Shown here in pieces: positions 23,648-31,571 of a stretch of DNA of 49,488 bases. How positions within the stretch are numbered: the first letter of the stretch is position 1; each line of letters opens with the position of its first letter. Position numbers and translations under genes: made by a program. The notes below the pieces were generated by a model. That model searched no databases. It was not told the DNA's origin and saw nothing but the letters and a program-made list of their open reading frames with translations. Source of the stretch: Bacillota bacterium (GTDB taxonomy: Bacteria; Bacillota; Clostridia; Peptostreptococcales; Anaerovoracaceae); contig JARBUO010000016.1 of the NCBI GenBank assembly GCA_029239605.1, positions 1 to 49,488 on the forward strand, in the 5' to 3' direction.

Positions 23648-24226
23648 ATGCAGGCACTAACAGCCATCATCCTTGCCGGCGGATTCAGCAGCCGGATGAA
23701 TCGTGACAACAAAGCATTCCTGAAAATGGGGGGAGAAAGTCTCATTGAGATCATCCTCAAACAGGTTGCCGTATTTGATGAAATACTGATTGTTTCAAAC
23801 ACGCCCCAGGACTATGCCTCCTTAGGCGTTCGAACCGTAACAGATATTATTCCTCAAAAGGGGCCGCTTGGCGGCATTCATTCCGGGCTCACCCATGCAA
23901 AGCATAACTACAGCATCGTCCTGCCCTGTGATATGCCATTCATTCGTGCGGAGGTTCTTCTCTATCTGGCGCGTCAGGCAGAGGGATACGATGCAGTTGT
24001 GCCAAAACTTGACGATAAGTATCAGCCATTGTGCAGTGTTTACAGCAAAGCTTGCATCGATCCCATAAAATGCTGTCTTGAAAACGATATCCGGAAGATC
24101 ACAAAGCTCTATGGAATGATTCACGTAAAAGAAATATCCGCATTAGAACTGCAAGCCTTTGGTGATCCCGAAACGCTCTTCAGAAATATCAACGATCCTG
24201 AGGAATACGCGAAATTCTGTTTGTAA
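23648..24226 (+). CDS. mobA: Molybdenum cofactor guanylyltransferase MobA
   Basis: A 192-residue nucleotidyltransferase that adds GMP from GTP to Mo-molybdopterin. The ATG at 23648 is preceded by AAAAGGAG; the upstream in-frame start at 23630 has no ribosome site. The N-terminal consensus LAGGFSSRMNRDNKAFL is textbook MobA, followed by GPLGGIHSGL and the metal-binding LPCDMPFI. Together with mobB and moeA it completes the late steps of bis-MGD synthesis next to the enzyme that would use it. The early Moco steps (moaA-E) are not in the window. Confidence 0.9.
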   Translation: MQALTAIILAGGFSSRMNRDNKAFLKMGGESLIEIILKQVAVFDEILIVSNTPQDYASLGVRTVTDIIPQKGPLGGIHSGLTHAKHNYSIVLPCDMPFIRAEVLLYLARQAEGYDAVVPKLDDKYQPLCSVYSKACIDPIKCCLENDIRKITKLYGMIHVKEISALELQAFGDPETLFRNINDPEEYAKFCL

Positions 24227-24230
24227 TATT

Positions 24231-24593
24231 TTACTTTTGTTCTACAAACTGGATGCGAAGCCCATTGGGGTCCATGATAAAGAAAAATCTTGAATGAGGA
24301 TTGGGTGCAATAATCTCTCCCTCCATGGAAATTCCCTTTTCTTTGAGAAATGAAATCTTTTCCTCCAATGAGGGCACCGAGAATCCAAGAGAAATTCTCT
24401 TTCCTGCAGGAGCTGCCTCTTTTCCTTTATAAGCGATCAGCTCAACTTTTGTTTCTCCGTCCCCGAGAAAAGCAATTTCCGCCTCGGGCCCAGCCTGGAA
24501 TCTGCTGCTCAAAGGGAGTCCTACAATTTCCTGATAAAACTTCAGGGACTCCTCCAGATCGTTCACATTGATTGTTGTCCACAAATAACTCAT
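24231..24593 (-). CDS. Glyoxalase/VOC superfamily protein
   Basis: A 120-residue single VOC module (two beta-alpha-beta-beta-beta repeats). It starts MSYLWTTINVNDLEESLKFY and ends FFFIMDPNGLRIQFVEQ, where E118 is the usual metal-binding glutamate; E52 in KVELIAY is a second. Candidate metal ligands fit a lactoylglutathione lyase-like or dioxygenase-like site, but substrate specificity in this family is not readable. It is transcribed toward mobA, with only 4 bp between the stop codons. The start ATG at 24593 follows AAGGAAGGTG. Confidence 0.75.
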   Translation of the reverse strand: MSYLWTTINVNDLEESLKFYQEIVGLPLSSRFQAGPEAEIAFLGDGETKVELIAYKGKEAAPAGKRISLGFSVPSLEEKISFLKEKGISMEGEIIAPNPHSRFFFIMDPNGLRIQFVEQK

Positions 24594-24918
24594 TTGATAA
24601 CACCTTCCTTTTTCTATCGTTTGACGAATCCGAACTTTAAGAACTTCAGGATAAGCTTGAACAAACCCTGCCTTTCTCTGTCGTTCTAATACCTATCATA
24701 GCGTTCCACGAAGTGATTTACAATCTTCATTTTTGTCAAATTAGATGATTTCATAAAACAGCCGCCTTCCTTTTATGTGCTGAACCAAATAGGAAATGTG
24801 AAGGATTCTCTTTGGTTGAAGAAAAAAGAAGCACAATGGCTTCGCCATGTGCTTCTTCCAATACCTAAAATGCTTTTTTCTTCCCTTTAATAAGGGTTTT
24901 CTCTAAACTAAGCTGACA
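24594..24918. other. Intergenic region between VOC and hsp20 genes
   Basis: A 325-bp AT-rich stretch with no open frame worth calling. It holds the terminator of the hsp20 transcript (24824-24853) and presumably the promoter of the VOC gene near 24620-24720. I see no other structure in it. Confidence 0.6.
24824..24853 (-). terminator. Terminator of the hsp20 transcript
   Basis: The arms AGAAGCACAATGGC (24827-24840) and GCCATGTGCTTCT (24844-24856) form a 13-bp stem with one bulged A and a three-base loop. On the minus strand the stem is followed by a T run (plus-strand A at 24820-24826). It lies 63 bp after the hsp20 stop codon. Confidence 0.85.
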
Positions 24919-25365
24919 TTATTCAATTTCGATTTTCTCAGTTCTAACATTTTTCTCCTGTCTTGGTACAGAGATATTAAGAACACCATTGTCAAGCTTT
25001 GCTTTGATCCCTTTCGTTTCCGCATCAGCGAGATAAATGCTTCTGCTCATAGAGCTGTATCTGCTTTCTCTGTGAATGTAGTTCTTTTTCTCTTCGTTAA
25101 TATTCTCCTCCTTCTTTACCGAGATGCTGAGTCTGCCGTCGGCCAAGTCAATATCAATCTCATCTTTGCTTACACCAGGAAGCTCCGCCTCAATCAGATA
25201 TTCAGCGTCATTTTGCTGCACGTTGATTTTGAAAGTATCTCTGGCCAGGCTCCTTCTTGGCGACCAATTATCGCTGAAAAAGTCGTCAAGCATGTTATAG
25301 AAGTCTTCAAAACCAGTACTTAAAAGATTTGTGTTCTTCTTGTTAAATGGTACCAATCCGGTCAT
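24919..25365 (-). CDS. Hsp20-family small heat-shock protein
   Basis: A 148-residue small heat-shock chaperone that holds unfolding proteins in the cytoplasm. The alpha-crystallin domain covers about residues 40-140, with ELPGVSKDEIDIDLADGRLSI and the C-terminal signature region DNGVLNISVPRQEK; the I-x-I tail is weak (EKIEIE). The N-terminal arm (MTGLVPFNKKNTNL) is the usual clostridial form. The ATG at 25365 is 9 bases after AAGGGG; the TTG at 25374 would sit on the ribosome site itself. Transcription starts at a sigma-A promoter directly followed by a perfect CIRCE operator, so HrcA repression and heat induction are expected. Confidence 0.93.
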   Translation of the reverse strand: MTGLVPFNKKNTNLLSTGFEDFYNMLDDFFSDNWSPRRSLARDTFKINVQQNDAEYLIEAELPGVSKDEIDIDLADGRLSISVKKEENINEEKKNYIHRESRYSSMSRSIYLADAETKGIKAKLDNGVLNISVPRQEKNVRTEKIEIE

Positions 25366-25411
25366 GATTAACAACCCCTTTCCTATTTATACATTATGTG
25401 AAATCTTTTTG

Positions 25412-25438
25412 TTAGCACTCTATATCAGTGAGTGCTAA
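25412..25438. promoter_or_regulatory. CIRCE operator (HrcA site) of hsp20
   Basis: TTAGCACTC (25412-25420), nine bases, GAGTGCTAA (25430-25438): a perfect match to the CIRCE consensus. It sits at the expected transcription start of hsp20, 46 bp before the ATG. Confidence 0.95.
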
Positions 25439-25445
25439 CAATTAT

Positions 25446-25474
25446 TATATAACATATATTTTTTAACATGTCAA
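25446..25474 (-). promoter_or_regulatory. Sigma-A promoter of hsp20
   Basis: Minus-strand TTGACA (25469-25474), 17 bp, TATATA (25446-25451). It abuts the CIRCE operator, so HrcA binding would block transcription initiation. Confidence 0.75.
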
Positions 25475-25693
25475 TATTTAATTTTAAAAAAATTACCAGT
25501 TTTTTATCTGCATCTGGATTATGCTGCAATATACCAATGGAGATGATATCCCGAGGACGAAAATAAACATTACTGTTACAAAGAAAATCGCCACATCTTC
25601 AACATTTAACCCAATCTTTACATCTGCTTCATTGTTTCTTAATAGAGATCGAATAAAATGAAGATGTAAACATGAAAAGAAGGAGGAAAAGAG
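25475..25693. other. Intergenic region before the HAD phosphatase gene
   Basis: No gene is supported; an open frame here on the minus strand has no ribosome site. An inverted repeat, TTTACATCT (25617-25625) and AGATGTAAA (25662-25670), lies just before the Shine-Dalgarno sequence of the HAD gene. It could be an operator or a weak hairpin in the leader. Confidence 0.45.
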
Positions 25694-26287
25694 ATGCAAA
25701 AATTAAATCTATGTATTGATATTGACGGAACTGTTACCGAACCCTTTTACTGGCTGAATCGAGCAAACAAATTTTTCGGAAAACAGGTAAAACCGGAAGA
25801 TGTGTCTGTGTATGAAATTCACAGGGTCCTTGACATTGCGGAGGATGATTATAATGAATTCTACAATCTCTATGGCCAATTGCTTCACAAGGAAGCAGAA
25901 GCCAGATTTGGTGCCAGTGAAGTATTGAAAAGACTCTATGATCACCACAATATCCACTTTGTAACCGCAAGAGAGGGAGTCATGAAAGATGTGAGTGTTG
26001 CCTGGCTTGAAAAGCATGAAATGCCAATGGATTCTATCTGGCTGCTTGGAAGTCACTATAAAGTCGATCAGGCACGCGAACTGAAATCAGATCTTTTTAT
26101 TGAAGATAACTATTCCAACGCGCTACAGCTTGCAAAAGCCGGGTTTGATGTTCTTCTCATAGACTGCAGTTACAACAAGGGAAACCTTCCCCATAACGTA
26201 ACGCGCGTGAAGAATTGGTTTCAGATTAAAACACTTGTGGAAATCAGAGCCCAAAGAAACGAATTGGACTTTAAAATCGCTCTCTAA
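25694..26287 (+). CDS. HAD-superfamily 5'-nucleotidase-like protein (YqfW type)
   Basis: A 197-residue cytoplasmic HAD hydrolase. Motif I is CIDIDGTVTE (nucleophile D9 or D11), motif II is in VTAREG, and motif IV is DLFIEDN. This arrangement, with the DIDGT core, TARE and the late EDNYSNA, fits the 5'(3')-deoxyribonucleotidase-like group to which B. subtilis YqfW belongs. It should remove a phosphate from a small nucleotide or sugar phosphate. The start follows AGAAGGAGG. It is monocistronic between the Hsp20 gene and a terminator. Confidence 0.75.
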   Translation: MQKLNLCIDIDGTVTEPFYWLNRANKFFGKQVKPEDVSVYEIHRVLDIAEDDYNEFYNLYGQLLHKEAEARFGASEVLKRLYDHHNIHFVTAREGVMKDVSVAWLEKHEMPMDSIWLLGSHYKVDQARELKSDLFIEDNYSNALQLAKAGFDVLLIDCSYNKGNLPHNVTRVKNWFQIKTLVEIRAQRNELDFKIAL

Positions 26288-26344
26288 CAGAGTTGCATTT
26301 TAGAACGCCTGGAAGCATTGAAATTGCATTAAGATGACAAAAAC

Positions 26345-26372
26345 AAAAAACGCATTTCCATGCGTCTTTTTT
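26345..26372. terminator. Bidirectional terminator
   Basis: ACGCAT (26350-26355), loop TTCC, ATGCGT (26360-26365), then CTTTTTT on the plus strand and a T run on the minus strand as well. It serves the HAD gene and the convergent PAP2 gene. Confidence 0.85.
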
Positions 26373-26402
26373 ATTGCTTAGAGATTTTATTCCTATAGGA
26401 AC

Positions 26403-26966
26403 TTACGTAATGATCACAGATGAACCCGTATAAAAATAATAATCCAAAATGGATTTGATAAACATCGCAGCTGTACTTCCGATGAAAGCTCCGATAATCA
26501 CATCCGTCGGATAATGAACACCCAGGTAGATTCTGGAGAACCCTACCAATGAAGCTAAAATAATTGCGATGGTAGCAAAAGCCGGAAGCAGAAAGGCGGC
26601 AGAGACAGCCACCGAAAATGCTGCCGTCGTATGCCCTGACGGAAAGGAATAATTATACAACGGAATATTAAAGGTATGTACATTCGAAAGCGTTATATTC
26701 GGCCTCGGTCTGTCTACCGCTTTTTTTATAAAATGAATTGTGATATGGCTTGAAGCCAGAGAGATAGCAGTATAAACCGCAATGATTCGATCTGTTTTCC
26801 AATAGGAGTACATTGCTGCCAGCGCAAATACGATGGTAAAACATGCGCTGCCAAGATGGGTGACCAGCGGCATGAAAAAGTCTAAAATCCTGCATTTGAC
26901 TTTGCTGTTTATAAAATAGAAGATTGTCTCATCCCCCTGAAGTATGTATCGGAACGCTTTTGCCAT
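26403..26966 (-). CDS. PAP2-family membrane phosphatase
   Basis: A 187-residue membrane protein with about five or six spans, a PAP2/undecaprenyl-diphosphatase-like lipid phosphatase. The three signature motifs are complete: KKAVDRPRP (KX6RP), PSGHT, and SRIYLGVHYPTD (SRX5HX3D), carrying the catalytic histidines. It probably dephosphorylates an isoprenyl or phosphatidyl phosphate outside the membrane. The ATG at 26966 lies 7 bases after AGGAGG; the longer frame begins in the upstream spacer. The gene stands alone between the terminator and the LysM gene. Confidence 0.88.
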   Translation of the reverse strand: MAKAFRYILQGDETIFYFINSKVKCRILDFFMPLVTHLGSACFTIVFALAAMYSYWKTDRIIAVYTAISLASSHITIHFIKKAVDRPRPNITLSNVHTFNIPLYNYSFPSGHTTAAFSVAVSAAFLLPAFATIAIILASLVGFSRIYLGVHYPTDVIIGAFIGSTAAMFIKSILDYYFYTGSSVIIT

Positions 26967-27188
26967 CGATTGCCTCCTTTTGCAGTCTTTTTTATGATCA
27001 ACATTACATCTTATTATCAATTAGAAAGATGATGCGTGTTTATTATATCATATGGGATCATTATAGCATTAAAACTATGTTAAAAATACATAAAAAAGAT
27101 TAAATTTTTCGGTATGAGCAAAAGAAAAAATGGATATCAGAGGCGCATTTACCCCGGCTGAATATTATGCAATAAAGGAGTTGATCAT

Positions 27189-27527
27189 ATGAAATACATT
27201 GTACAGCCATGGGAAACCTGGGAGACCATCGATACCATCGCCTCCCGATTCGGTGTTTCCGAAAACGATATGATGAAGGCAAACCCAGTACTGTATTCTG
27301 TCCCTGTTTACCCCGGCATGATCCTTGAAATTCCAGGTCACGACATAATTGCTCTTCCGCCGGAAGGTTACATCGAATATGTGGTACAGCCGGATGATTC
27401 TATCTTTGGCATTGCCCATCGCTTTAAGCTGGATTATCAAAGGGTTGTAGCCCAAAACCCACAGATCAAAAACCCAAATGTAATCTGGCCCGGTCAGGTA
27501 CTCTACCTGATCTACCTGGGATACTGA
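27189..27527 (+). CDS. Double-LysM peptidoglycan-binding protein
   Basis: A 112-residue protein made of two LysM domains (about residues 2-50 and 62-110) and nothing else. The first begins MKYIVQPWETWETIDTIASR and the second YVVQPDDSIFGIAHRFKL; both close with a P-G-x-x-x-x-I type strand (PGMILEIP, PGQVLYLIY). There is no signal peptide, as in several LysM proteins made in the mother cell and recruited to the spore surface, so a spore-coat or cortex-associated binding protein is a reasonable guess. It starts behind AAAGGAGTT and is monocistronic. Confidence 0.85.
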   Translation: MKYIVQPWETWETIDTIASRFGVSENDMMKANPVLYSVPVYPGMILEIPGHDIIALPPEGYIEYVVQPDDSIFGIAHRFKLDYQRVVAQNPQIKNPNVIWPGQVLYLIYLGY

Positions 27528-27574
27528 AGAAACACTGAAAAAAAGAGAAGTATGGAAAGAAAGCACTGAAACGA

Positions 27575-27690
27575 ACAGAGAGAAGGCTGGAAAGGTACTG
27601 TTATGATACCCGCTCCAGCCTTCTTTCGTCTGTTCCGGTTCAGCCTTCTTCGTCTGTTCCAGTCAGCCTTCTTTCATCTGTTCCGATTTT
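27575..27690. repeat. Hairpin plus three tandem 23-27 bp repeats between convergent genes
   Basis: Three imperfect copies of a unit beginning CAGCCTTCTT and ending CTGTTCC lie at 27616-27640, 27641-27663 and 27664-27690. An inverted copy (GAACAGAGAGAAGGCTGG, 27573-27590) lies just before, so GAAGGCTGGA (27582-27591) pairs perfectly with TCCAGCCTTC (27614-27623). The first pairing may terminate transcription between the LysM and ABC permease genes. Any of the three copies could pair with the single left arm. The last copy runs to the stop codon of the permease gene. Confidence 0.75.
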
Positions 27691-29654
27691 CAGCTCCGTA
27701 TAATCCTTCCATACTGTGCTTTTGTAATGATATAAAATATGGCGTAAAACAATCCGTAAACCCCATACATGACCGCTGAAAATCCAAGTACATGCAGGTA
27801 TGAATTTGCCGATGGAATCATATGGGCAAATACAACGGTGTCCGCTGTTTTCATAGCAAATACGCTGTGGAGAATCCCCATGGCAAGAGGAATAAAGAAA
27901 ACAGGGAGTAGTCTTCGCCGTATCACCTGCCGCTCCGTTCTTCCCTCAAGCCCGATCCTTCTCAGTGTTTGATATTGATTCCGTTCCTCCTCCGCAGCCA
28001 TGATCTGTTTAAAATAGAGAAGGCTGGCAGTCATCATAATAAACACGCCACTCATGAAAAACCCGATAAAGCAGATGAGCCCAAAGGTCTCCATCGATTC
28101 ATTATACAGGCCGAAAGCTGTTTTGTAATGCAATCCTCTGGTTGTCAGCACCCCGTCCAAGTTCTGATTCAGCTGCCTGTTCTTTAACGCACCCTCATAA
28201 TTGAAAACCGCTGCATGAACCGCCTCACCATCCACCAGGGACGGTGTTATCTTCCTCTCCTGCAAGAGCATTGTGAAGTCCTCATCATCAAGCACCAATG
28301 TGTTCAGCATTCCAAATCCGGGAACATTCGATCGGATGACTTCAGTAACCCTGATTTCAAAGCCGTTCATATCAAGTTCCTTCCCCAGCAGGGCATGTTC
28401 AATACGATCCGGCGAGTAGGGAAAGACAAAGTGCCCTTCGCCCTGAGCAACACTGGCGGTTTCCATGGTGGTTTTTGCGAATGAAACAAGCTGGTTATAC
28501 TCGCTCTCCGAATAAACTCTGACCGGATTTCCGGGAGTAAGCAGCGGCATTCCATCAGCGGTATAGGGTGTCTTCGGAGCGTCAATCTCGTAAAGTGGCA
28601 GTTCTGCCGCATCAAGCACCGTAACACCGTTTTCGAGAAAGACCGCAGCAACCTGCTCCTCAATGTTTCCGCCTCCGCTTTTAAACGCCAAATCGAACCC
28701 GATGTTACTATAAGTATTCCGCTCAGCATTTGCATACAGGGTAAACCCTGTTGCCACCGCTGTGACCGCGACTGCTGAAAGAACCGCGATGGTTGCCATA
28801 ACAGACGCAACAGACCGCATTCTGTGAGAAACCGCTGAGACAGAAATCAGATTGGCACCCTTGTAATAGAGACGTTTGTTACGTTTTACCATTCCCAAAA
28901 CCTTAGGAAGTCCACCCCAGAAAAAGAGATACGTTCCTGAGATTACAAGAATCAGGATTGGTATAGATCCGAGAACAACCACATAGGGGTCCCTGCTGAT
29001 TGCAAGGAAATATCCCGCAGCAATCAAAAGTATCGACAATATTAGAACTGCAAAGGAACCCTTGGTCTTTTTCTCGGAAACCTTATCTGCTTTAAAAAGG
29101 TCCACAAGTTCAAATCTTGCTACGACCCGCCATCCGGAGAGCCCCATAAGGCAGAAGATAATCCCAAAGATCCCCGCGGTCTGATACAGCGCAGCAGGAT
29201 CAATGGAAAAGGAGATCTGTCCTGCAAAGTTGACCAAAGTCATTTCCAGAAGGATCATGGCCATCAGCTTTGAGAAGAAAATTCCCAAACCGATGCCTGT
29301 AATGAGCATACCAAGACCAACCATGGCTGTTTCGAGAAACAAAAGTCCTCCGATTCTCCGGTTTGGCATACCGAACAGTGCATAGGTGGAAAGTTCTTTT
29401 TTCCTTGCTCTGATAAAGCTGTTATTGGAACTGATCAGAAAAAACAGTACGAAAACAAGAATGATCACTGCAAAACTGCTGAGCAGAGACTGGTATCTCG
29501 TATCATACTGAAAGGCGTTCATGACAATCTCATTTCTCATCAGTGCCAAAAACGTATATACCGTAAAAACGCTGAAGCCCATGGAAAACAAATACATGAC
29601 ATATTTTTTTCCGTTGAGCCGGATATTGCGAACTGCCAGTGAAAATAGATTCAT
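27690..29654 (-). CDS. BceB-type ABC transporter permease (FtsX domains)
   Basis: A 654-residue membrane protein with about ten spans and one large extracytoplasmic loop between the middle spans (approximately residues 320-520), the plan of BceB/BraE-type antimicrobial-peptide transporters. Two FtsX domains are seen, the first around SNNSFIRARKKELSTYALFGM and the second around ERNQYQTLRRIGLEG. Its start overlaps the ATPase stop in an ATGA arrangement. In the known systems the loop binds the peptide-antibiotic complex and the transporter doubles as the sensor for the partner kinase. A kinase and regulator of the matching type follow upstream, so this should be a self-contained detoxification and sensing unit. 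Confidence 0.88.
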   Translation of the reverse strand: MNLFSLAVRNIRLNGKKYVMYLFSMGFSVFTVYTFLALMRNEIVMNAFQYDTRYQSLLSSFAVIILVFVLFFLISSNNSFIRARKKELSTYALFGMPNRRIGGLLFLETAMVGLGMLITGIGLGIFFSKLMAMILLEMTLVNFAGQISFSIDPAALYQTAGIFGIIFCLMGLSGWRVVARFELVDLFKADKVSEKKTKGSFAVLILSILLIAAGYFLAISRDPYVVVLGSIPILILVISGTYLFFWGGLPKVLGMVKRNKRLYYKGANLISVSAVSHRMRSVASVMATIAVLSAVAVTAVATGFTLYANAERNTYSNIGFDLAFKSGGGNIEEQVAAVFLENGVTVLDAAELPLYEIDAPKTPYTADGMPLLTPGNPVRVYSESEYNQLVSFAKTTMETASVAQGEGHFVFPYSPDRIEHALLGKELDMNGFEIRVTEVIRSNVPGFGMLNTLVLDDEDFTMLLQERKITPSLVDGEAVHAAVFNYEGALKNRQLNQNLDGVLTTRGLHYKTAFGLYNESMETFGLICFIGFFMSGVFIMMTASLLYFKQIMAAEEERNQYQTLRRIGLEGRTERQVIRRRLLPVFFIPLAMGILHSVFAMKTADTVVFAHMIPSANSYLHVLGFSAVMYGVYGLFYAIFYIITKAQYGRIIRS

Positions 29655-30409
29655 CCTTCTCCTCCTCCCAGCATGCTCATCACATTGATGATGGAATCAA
29701 AGAACTGTTTTCTGTCACTGCCCCCATACAGTTCGTTGTAAATTTCTCCGTCTCTGATAAAGAGAATTTTTCTGCAGTAGCTTGCAGCAAACACATCATG
29801 GGTCACCATCAGTATCGTGGCTCCATATTGTGTATTGATATGCGTTAACAATTTCAGCAAATCCTTACCGGACTTAGAGTCCAGGTTTCCGGTAGGTTCA
29901 TCCGCTAAAATTACCTTGGGATCATTGACAAGAGCCCGGCAAGCCGCTGCCCTCTGCTGTTCTCCGCCAGACACTTCATAAGGATACTTATCGATCACAT
30001 GTTGAATCCCCAGATTGTCTGCCAAGGCGGAAACCTTTGCCTCAATGGCAGCGATATCCTTGCCGCGCAGCGCCAGAGGAAGGATGATATTTTCCTTCAA
30101 TGTCATGGTTTCCAAAAGATTGTAGTCTTGAAAAATAAACCCTATATTTTCCATTCTGTGCTTTGCCAGTTGATTCCGGTTCATTGCACCCACGTCATTT
30201 CCGTTCATAATGAATCTTCCGCCGGTTGGCTTGTCAAGGCTGCCCAGAATATTGAGCAGCGTGGTTTTCCCAGACCCGGAAGAACCCATTACCCCGATGA
30301 AATCCCCCTGATTTACCTCGAAGCTGATATTTTTCAGCGCGGTATAATGATTGGAACTCTTTCTCGATCCGTATACCTTACTGATATTTTCTACTTTTAA
30401 AATCTGCAT
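29651..30409 (-). CDS. BceA-type ABC transporter ATPase
   Basis: A 252-residue ATPase of the MacB/BceA kind. Walker A is GSSGSGKTT, the Q loop FQDYNL, the signature VSGGEQQRAAACRAL, and Walker B VILADEPTGNLDS, all canonical. The ATG at 30409 follows GGAGGGG; the longer frame (to 30487) has an untypical N-terminus. It pairs with the permease whose start overlaps its stop. A 99-bp gap separates it from the kinase gene, and the sequence there contains a TnACA-N4-TGTAA site, so the transporter pair likely has its own regulated promoter. Confidence 0.92.
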   Translation of the reverse strand: MQILKVENISKVYGSRKSSNHYTALKNISFEVNQGDFIGVMGSSGSGKTTLLNILGSLDKPTGGRFIMNGNDVGAMNRNQLAKHRMENIGFIFQDYNLLETMTLKENIILPLALRGKDIAAIEAKVSALADNLGIQHVIDKYPYEVSGGEQQRAAACRALVNDPKVILADEPTGNLDSKSGKDLLKLLTHINTQYGATILMVTHDVFAASYCRKILFIRDGEIYNELYGGSDRKQFFDSIINVMSMLGGGEG

Positions 30410-30449
30410 TGTACCCCTCCAATATTTTCTGGAATTCGAATTCTCTTTC

Positions 30450-30478
30450 ATTTTACACGGAAATATCAGCTTACAAAA
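30450..30478 (-). promoter_or_regulatory. Candidate promoter of the Bce-type transporter genes
   Basis: Minus-strand TTTTGT (30473-30478), 17 bp, TAAAAT (30450-30455), 41 bp before the ATPase ATG. The poor -35 hexamer fits an activator-dependent promoter, with the candidate regulator site at 30489-30522 directly upstream. Confidence 0.45.
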
Positions 30479-30488
30479 TCGAACCATC

Positions 30489-30522
30489 TTACATTGTCAT
30501 GTGAAACCTTACAATTTTGTCA
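30489..30522 (-). promoter_or_regulatory. Candidate BceR-type binding sites
   Basis: On the minus strand, TGACA-AAAT-TGTAA (30509-30522) matches the TnACA-N4-TGTAA pattern that I recall for BceR-like regulators. Next to it is TTCACATGACAATGTAA (30489-30505), a related degenerate site. The first overlaps the kinase stop codon. The operator is on the upstream side of the candidate -35 box. Confidence 0.5.
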
Positions 30523-31543
30523 TATTGAGCAGCGTTTTCTTTTCCGGAAAAATCAGATGAAATACGGCATATTCACCGTATTTTGATTCTGCTTGCAAAG
30601 AATGTCCCAAAAGACCACAGAGTTTGGCCGAAAGATAAAGGCCGTAACCGGTCGCTTTCGCTCCGTTTCTGGCTTCGCTGGAGGTGTATCCTTTTTTAAA
30701 GATTTGTCCGAGATCCTCTTCCGCTATCCCTTTCCCTTTATTTTTAACAGAGATGCGAACATCCCCGCCTTTTTTCTCCGTTTTGATGGTAACCTCTCCC
30801 CCCTGATGAGAATATTTTACCGCATTGGAAATCAGCTGGGAAAGCACGTAACTGCTCCATTTTTCATCAGTGAGGATCTGGTAATCATCACCTTCAACAG
30901 AAAGGGTGAGCTGTTTATACCGAAAGAAGCTGGAATAAGTCTTCAGCGCTATGGCGATGAGTTTTTTCGTTCCGGTCTGTACAATTTTATAATCCTCTGA
31001 GAAGCGGTTGCTTTTCATCTCGTAGAACACTCTCATCACCGACTCTTCTACGGCAAAGAGCTCCCGATCCATATTTTTCAGGAAATCTCCCGGCAGTCTG
31101 TTCTCATGACTTTCCAGAATTAACCTTGCCGCTGCAATAGGAACTTTCACATCGTGCAGCCAGCGTGTTATGAATTCCGTCTCCTCTGCTGCTGTTGCCT
31201 CTGCCTCCGCTCTATATCTTGCATATTCCAAAGCAGAAGCTCTCACAAGCTCTGCCTTATTCCTATCCTCCGGAAAAAAGAAAATTTCCTCCGGGTCCGC
31301 ATCAGATGTCTGACTGCAATAATAACGGAATTTTTCTTCCCTGCGTCGCATCATTATGAAATCAACGATAAAAAACAGCGTCAGAATCAGAAACCAGCCC
31401 GCCAGCACATAAGCGGCATTGGATTCGGTCATGAAAAATCTCTTGTCAAACCGGTAAACAAAATAGGCAAATAGTAAAGCAAACAGAAGAAACAGATAAC
31501 AAAGAAACCGTTCCTTAAAATAATTCATTACATTCATCAACAA
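30509..31543 (-). CDS. BceS-type intramembrane-sensing histidine kinase
   Basis: A 344-residue kinase with two closely spaced N-terminal spans (about 13-30 and 42-62) and almost no external loop, as in BceS-type kinases that read the state of their transporter. The H box is WLHDVKVPIAA (H130), the N box QLISNAVKYS, the G1 region KNKGKGI and G2 ATGYGLYL. There is no HAMP or PAS domain. The start is uncertain: TTG at 31543 has AGGAGGG at the best distance, but ATG at 31537 is six bases later. It lies 28 bp after the response regulator gene. Confidence 0.88.
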   Translation of the reverse strand: MLMNVMNYFKERFLCYLFLLFALLFAYFVYRFDKRFFMTESNAAYVLAGWFLILTLFFIVDFIMMRRREEKFRYYCSQTSDADPEEIFFFPEDRNKAELVRASALEYARYRAEAEATAAEETEFITRWLHDVKVPIAAARLILESHENRLPGDFLKNMDRELFAVEESVMRVFYEMKSNRFSEDYKIVQTGTKKLIAIALKTYSSFFRYKQLTLSVEGDDYQILTDEKWSSYVLSQLISNAVKYSHQGGEVTIKTEKKGGDVRISVKNKGKGIAEEDLGQIFKKGYTSSEARNGAKATGYGLYLSAKLCGLLGHSLQAESKYGEYAVFHLIFPEKKTLLNMTKL

Positions 31544-31571
31544 TAATCACCCTCCTTCCCAATGATGCACC

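Noticed and set aside
25493-25699. A 68-residue minus-strand frame upstream of the HAD phosphatase gene
   Set aside because: No ribosome site and low complexity, and it covers the HAD promoter region.
27616-27690. Three tandem repeats considered as a CRISPR array
   Set aside because: The units abut with no spacers, the number is only three, and there are no cas genes; this is a terminator-like repeat.
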